From Robiginitomaculum sp. (GTDB lineage Bacteria > Pseudomonadota > Alphaproteobacteria > Caulobacterales > Maricaulaceae), in NCBI GenBank assembly GCA_016765135.1, contig JAESQN010000038.1, forward strand, positions 1 to 44,870: a stretch of DNA of 44,870 bases. Direction: 5' to 3'. Shown here piece after piece: positions 41,524 to 44,870 of the stretch. The stretch's first letter is position 1. Each line of letters starts with the position of its first letter. The translations under genes were made by a program, and so were the position numbers. The notes under the pieces are model-generated. The model saw only the letters and a list, made by a program, of their open reading frames with translations, had not been told where the DNA came from and did not search any database.

Positions 41524-42486
41524 ATGAAAAAATTAACCATACTCCTTTCCGCCAGCGCTTTTGCGCTAATTTCAACCGGATGCACCACCGCAATGACGGC
41601 GGGTGTTAAGAAAGGTGACGAGCGTAATTTCGCCCGTTCCTTAAATGATGTCAGCGCCAGCCGCGCTATAAAGGCCCGCATGGGTCGTCTTGAAGGTTTT
41701 AATCTTGGTGGTGTCGATGTGGAAGTAGCCGAAGGCATTGTTCTGCTGTCCGGAAATGTACCACGCGACGAAGACCGCATTGAGGCTGAACGAATCGCTT
41801 GGTCAGGGCCACAAGTTATTCAGGTCGGAAATGAAATATTGATCAAAGGTCGCCAAGGCGTGGTGCGCAACACCAAAGACGGCGTACTTAATAATTCCGT
41901 TCGTGCTCGCCTTATTGCCGCGAAAGCCATCAAAGCTCGCAATATTAACATCGAAGTCAATGACGGCGTTGTCTATTTGCTCGGCGTAGCGCGGACCCCC
42001 GAAGAATTGGCTATGACAACCCATATTGCCAGCACCACCAGAGGCACACGTGAAGTTATCTCCTATATCAAATTGGCGGATGACCGTTCACGCCTGACTG
42101 CCAACGGCCCTGGCTTTAACGGTCAGCCCAGCCAGGTAGCTGGCGGACAGATTTACAATGCACCACGTCAGGGTGGAGTTTCTGAAGTATTTCCGCCTGA
42201 TGTGGATTTACCACCAATCCCGGATAGCCAAGCCCCAAGCCTTGGCGCGCCGTCCACAATTTTGGACAATGACGCTATTGAAAGCGGGGAGCCATATTAC
42301 CGCGACCCGGTCACTGGCGAGCGTGTGATTATTCCTGAAGGTGTAACACCAATTCCTTATGTACCAGACGGCGGGCCTGGTTCGCTGGGCGCGGGCGGCG
42401 CACCATTACCGCCGGGTGCTGGTGGGTCGTATATAATCGACCCAAAAACCGGCAATATGGTACCCGTATTTTACCCTGGTAAATAG
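41524..42486 (+). CDS. BON-domain lipoprotein
   Basis: 320 residues. Lipoprotein signal with lipobox ISTGC (cysteine about 20). Two BON domains (about 45-110 and 120-190), the first with VDVEVAEGIVLLSGNVP and the second with IEVNDGVVYLLGVART, then a proline- and glycine-rich tail (about 200-320). BON domains bind membranes or polysaccharide and keep outer-membrane integrity, as in OsmY and DolP. It is probably anchored to the outer membrane. ATG at 41524. Confidence 0.9.
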   Translation: MKKLTILLSASAFALISTGCTTAMTAGVKKGDERNFARSLNDVSASRAIKARMGRLEGFNLGGVDVEVAEGIVLLSGNVPRDEDRIEAERIAWSGPQVIQVGNEILIKGRQGVVRNTKDGVLNNSVRARLIAAKAIKARNINIEVNDGVVYLLGVARTPEELAMTTHIASTTRGTREVISYIKLADDRSRLTANGPGFNGQPSQVAGGQIYNAPRQGGVSEVFPPDVDLPPIPDSQAPSLGAPSTILDNDAIESGEPYYRDPVTGERVIIPEGVTPIPYVPDGGPGSLGAGGAPLPPGAGGSYIIDPKTGNMVPVFYPGK

Positions 42487-42492
42487 CCTCAC

Positions 42493-43884
42493 CTAACATT
42501 CTACCACATTAACCGCCAGGCCGCCCTGGCTGGTTTCTTTGTATTTCGATGACATATCCAGGCCGGTTTGGCGCATGGTTTCGATTACCTGGTCCAGACT
42601 GACTTTCATTTGGTCAGCGGCATGTAGGGCGAGCCGGGCCGCATTGGCGGCCTTAACCGCGCCGATGGCATTGCGCTCGATACACGGGATTTGCACCAGA
42701 CCGCCAACCGGATCACAGGTCAGGCCAAGGTTATGCTCCATGCCGATTTCCGCCGCACTGGCCACTTGCAAGGGTGTTCCGCCCCACACTGCCGCCAGAC
42801 CGCCAGCTGCCATGGAGCAGGCTACGCCGACCTCGCCTTGGCAACCCATTTCGGCTCCGGATATGGAGGCGCGCTGTTTATAGAGAAGCCCGATACCGCC
42901 TGCCGTCAGCAAAAACTTACGCAGGTTTTTTACGTTTTTCTGCGGACGCTTTTTATCTCCCTCTAGGCAGTAATGACGAATAACGGAAGGTAGTATGCCA
43001 GCCGCACCATTGGTCGGTGCAGTGACCACTTGCCCGCCCGCCGCATTTTCCTCATTGACCGCCATGGCATAGACATTGAGCCAATCAAACAATTGCTCGC
43101 GTTCATTTGACGTGGGGGTCGCCATCAGTTTTTGCCAAATGCCCGGTGCGCGGCGTTTAACTTCCAGCCCGCCGGGCAAAATACCCTCGGTTTGCAAACC
43201 TCGATCAATACAGTCCATCATCACTTGTGTGATTTTATCTAGCATATCATTGGTTTGCGCTCTCGGGCGAAACCCGTCTTCATTGGCGTAGATAATCTCG
43301 TGGATGGTTTTGTTTTCGCGCTCGCATAATTCCAAAAGCTCCGCTGCCGAGCCGAACGGGTATCGCACCTTTATTTGCCCCGGCACTATGTCGTCTTTAA
43401 GTGGGGTCAGGAGCTGTTCGCGGCTGGCGATAAACCCGCCGCCTGTAGAATAATAAACTTGTTCGGTTATCACTGAGCTTTGAATATCCAATGCCAGCAT
43501 TTTCATGCCGTTGGGATGAAGATCAGGGGCCGTGTCATAGTCAAAAACTATATCGCTCGCCGGATCAAAAGCGATATTTTTTTGCCCGCACAGAGATATA
43601 GCTTTATCCGCAAACACTTGCGCCATTTGTGTATCTGCTTGCGCCGGATCCAGGGTTTCCGGTTCCAACCCCATTAACCCCAGTATCACTGCCTTGGGTG
43701 TGGCGTGACCTTCCCCGGTCAGGGCCAGAGAGCCTTGTAACTCTACCCGAATATTTTCCACATCCGTCAAAACTCCAGTGCGTGCAAGCCCGTCAACAAA
43801 CCGTTTCGCGATACGTATTGGCCCAACGGTATGAGAACTGGACGGGCCAATACCAATACGAAAAATGTCAAGAACTGAAAGCAT
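42493..43884 (-). CDS. sdaA: L-serine ammonia-lyase (iron-sulfur, single chain)
   Basis: 463 residues, the length of one-chain SdaA. N-terminal block [15 protein letters not shown] and the C-terminal catalytic domain with [15 protein letters not shown] and the cluster cysteines in [14 protein letters not shown] and [19 protein letters not shown] are present. It deaminates serine to pyruvate and ammonia with a labile [4Fe-4S] cluster. It converges with the BON lipoprotein gene (6-base gap). Confidence 0.96.
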   Translation of the reverse strand: MLSVLDIFRIGIGPSSSHTVGPIRIAKRFVDGLARTGVLTDVENIRVELQGSLALTGEGHATPKAVILGLMGLEPETLDPAQADTQMAQVFADKAISLCGQKNIAFDPASDIVFDYDTAPDLHPNGMKMLALDIQSSVITEQVYYSTGGGFIASREQLLTPLKDDIVPGQIKVRYPFGSAAELLELCERENKTIHEIIYANEDGFRPRAQTNDMLDKITQVMMDCIDRGLQTEGILPGGLEVKRRAPGIWQKLMATPTSNEREQLFDWLNVYAMAVNEENAAGGQVVTAPTNGAAGILPSVIRHYCLEGDKKRPQKNVKNLRKFLLTAGGIGLLYKQRASISGAEMGCQGEVGVACSMAAGGLAAVWGGTPLQVASAAEIGMEHNLGLTCDPVGGLVQIPCIERNAIGAVKAANAARLALHAADQMKVSLDQVIETMRQTGLDMSSKYKETSQGGLAVNVVEC

Positions 43885-43933
43885 TAGAGACCTTTTTCAC
43901 ATGCACTATCTGCAAGTGTATTGTATTTCAAGT

Positions 43934-44344
43934 TCAAACTTTGCCCTTGATATTGTCAATGTCGCCAATTCCACGGCCAATTGCAAGGTCTGGAATAAGC
44001 CGTGTTTCGAGTGAATCATCAGGTTTATGGTTTTCTATCCAAACATGAGTTTGTTCGGCTACACGAAGGGCGGCGATCTCGCCCTCAACCATTTCTTTTT
44101 CCTTTTGCGCGGTAAGCTCAGACAATTCATATAGCATTGTCCTATAGCGGATATTATCTAGCTTCTGAACCATCTGCTTGTAGATTGCCTGTTTATAAAA
44201 ATCATGCTTGGCCATGCCCGGCAAGCGCGGTGTTATTGTCTTTTTCCAATCATGGCGGGCTTGCTCCAGTTTCAGTTGCTCAAAGGCCAGCCTGGTGCGT
44301 TTCAGTTTTTCATTTGCCGTGATGTTGATTTGTTTTCGAGGCAT
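43934..44344 (-). CDS. Unknown charged helical protein
   Basis: 136 residues, highly charged and probably mostly alpha-helical, with a coiled-coil-like centre (LYELSELTAQKEKEMVEGEI). No signal peptide or membrane segment. The ATG has AAAGG seven bases upstream. No family is recognised. Composition recalls small accessory proteins of mobile elements, but nothing specific shows this. Confidence 0.6.
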   Translation of the reverse strand: MPRKQINITANEKLKRTRLAFEQLKLEQARHDWKKTITPRLPGMAKHDFYKQAIYKQMVQKLDNIRYRTMLYELSELTAQKEKEMVEGEIAALRVAEQTHVWIENHKPDDSLETRLIPDLAIGRGIGDIDNIKGKV

Positions 44345-44422
44345 ATTACCTTTCTTATAGGCGGTTTAGCCCGCCTTGAAAAAGCGGTGGTTTGGTCTTG
44401 TCTAGCCGTATCAATGGACGGC

Positions 44423-44497
44423 CCGTGTGGTTTCGCCCCCACTGGAAATACCAGGGAAAGCTAGCAAAAAATGTTTCGTGAGGGCAAAGCCACACGG
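44423..44497. repeat. 16-bp imperfect inverted repeat
   Basis: CCGTGTGGTTTCGCCC (44423-44438) is mirrored by GGGCAAAGCCACACGG (44482-44497) with two mismatches and a 43-base centre. It could be a recombination or transfer-origin-like site, or a structured RNA; unproven. Confidence 0.6.
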
Positions 44498-44810
44498 CGG
44501 TGTTTATGCGTAACGGCCGGTTTTTTCGAAACAGTTTTGATAGCGAAAAGCTATCTCAACAACGTTCAGCTCACATTACGGGACCCGGTTCACTTGGCGT
44601 GTTATAAGCCAAGCCTCAGTCCGACACCGTCCCTCGCTCGGCAAACTAACGCGTTTTGCTTGTCCTTGAGCGAAAGAACAAAGGCAATATAGGGTAGGTT
44701 TGCGCACCATGGATTAGATTGTTGAGGTAAATTAAAATTTTGAGTAATTTCAAAAACTTAGATGGCTGATAAGCCTGTACTTTAAATGGTTCACTTTCTT
44801 TCTTTCTTTC

Positions 44811-44835
44811 CTTCCTCCGTTTTTTACGGGGGAAG
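44811..44835. terminator. Hairpin CTTCCTCCG/CGGGGGAAG
   Basis: A nine-base stem with one wobble pair and a seven-base TTTTTTA loop. No clean T run follows, so the terminator role is uncertain. Confidence 0.4.
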
Positions 44836-44870
44836 TGGGCGCCTCTTGGCGCTCGATGGGGGGACAATCT

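Larger units (their letters stand above)
44345..44870. other. Non-coding, hairpin-rich right end
   Basis: No supportable gene in these 526 bases. Structures seen: AGGCGG/CCGCCT (44359-44376), the long inverted repeat at 44423-44497, CTTGGC/GCCAAG (about 44594-44615), a pyrimidine tract at about 44792-44818 and a hairpin at 44811-44835. Confidence 0.55.

Noticed and set aside
44646-44867. 73-residue minus-strand frame at the right edge
   Set aside because: It is translated from a pyrimidine tract and hairpin, giving a Lys/Arg run; no support as a gene.

Overview
The window looks like chromosome from an alphaproteobacterium of middling GC content. Evidence for that is the block zinc-ribbon (MJ0042) protein / FtsE / FtsX / YdcF / DUF2125 / prephenate dehydrogenase / AroQ-type chorismate mutase / methyltransferase / glyoxalase II at 21.9-29.5 kb, together with DUF2849 and DUF934 proteins next to sulfite reductase. 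Genus cannot be resolved from the sequence alone.

Region 1 (0.01-18.9 kb) holds a cold-shock gene and then two divergent operons for sulfur assimilation and tetrapyrrole synthesis. Leftward: an HTH-cupin regulator, ferredoxin-NADP reductase, CysD and a CysN-CysC fusion. Rightward, with overlapping or nearly touching genes: CysG, DUF2849, a siroheme sulfite reductase, a DUF934-CysH fusion, glutamyl-tRNA reductase, a HemC-HemD fusion, HemB and HemL. Together they encode sulfate to sulfide and, in the same transcript, the whole path from glutamyl-tRNA to siroheme, the cofactor of that reductase. This uses the C5 route to 5-aminolevulinate, which is unusual for alphaproteobacteria (most use ALA synthase). 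Behind the operon lies a graveyard: a stop-riddled TonB-dependent receptor fused to a piece of conjugation gene trbF, fused to a piece of a DUF736 gene. Next come an abortive-infection/HEPN-like gene and a lipoprotein alpha/beta hydrolase, and then tRNA-Thr(UGU). The last 16 bases of that tRNA gene (with CCA) recur in direct orientation at 647-662, so the whole 18 kb block could be an old tRNA-integrated island.

Region 2 (19-31.5 kb) is ordinary core: a TPR protein and TonB, an Ntn asparaginase, the FtsEX cluster, aromatic amino acid genes and GloB. It ends at a repeat-rich YadA-type trimeric autotransporter. This is divergent from a LuxR-type regulator whose alpha/beta-hydrolase domain has lost catalytic residues, with a perfect 16-bp palindrome between them. 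A c-di-GMP phosphodiesterase (EAL) follows. The trio suggests ligand- and c-di-GMP-controlled surface attachment.

Region 3 (36-39.1 kb) is a second, clearer insertion: tRNA-Leu(CAA) followed 2.85 kb later by a 34/35-matching copy of its 3' end. It encloses two unknown genes and a GEVED/DUF11 surface protein, with arm-site-like motifs just inside both ends. Region 4 (39.1-44.9 kb) has ThpR, a Bax-inhibitor-1 family protein, small membrane and unknown proteins, a BON-domain lipoprotein, L-serine dehydratase, an unknown gene and a hairpin-rich non-coding end.
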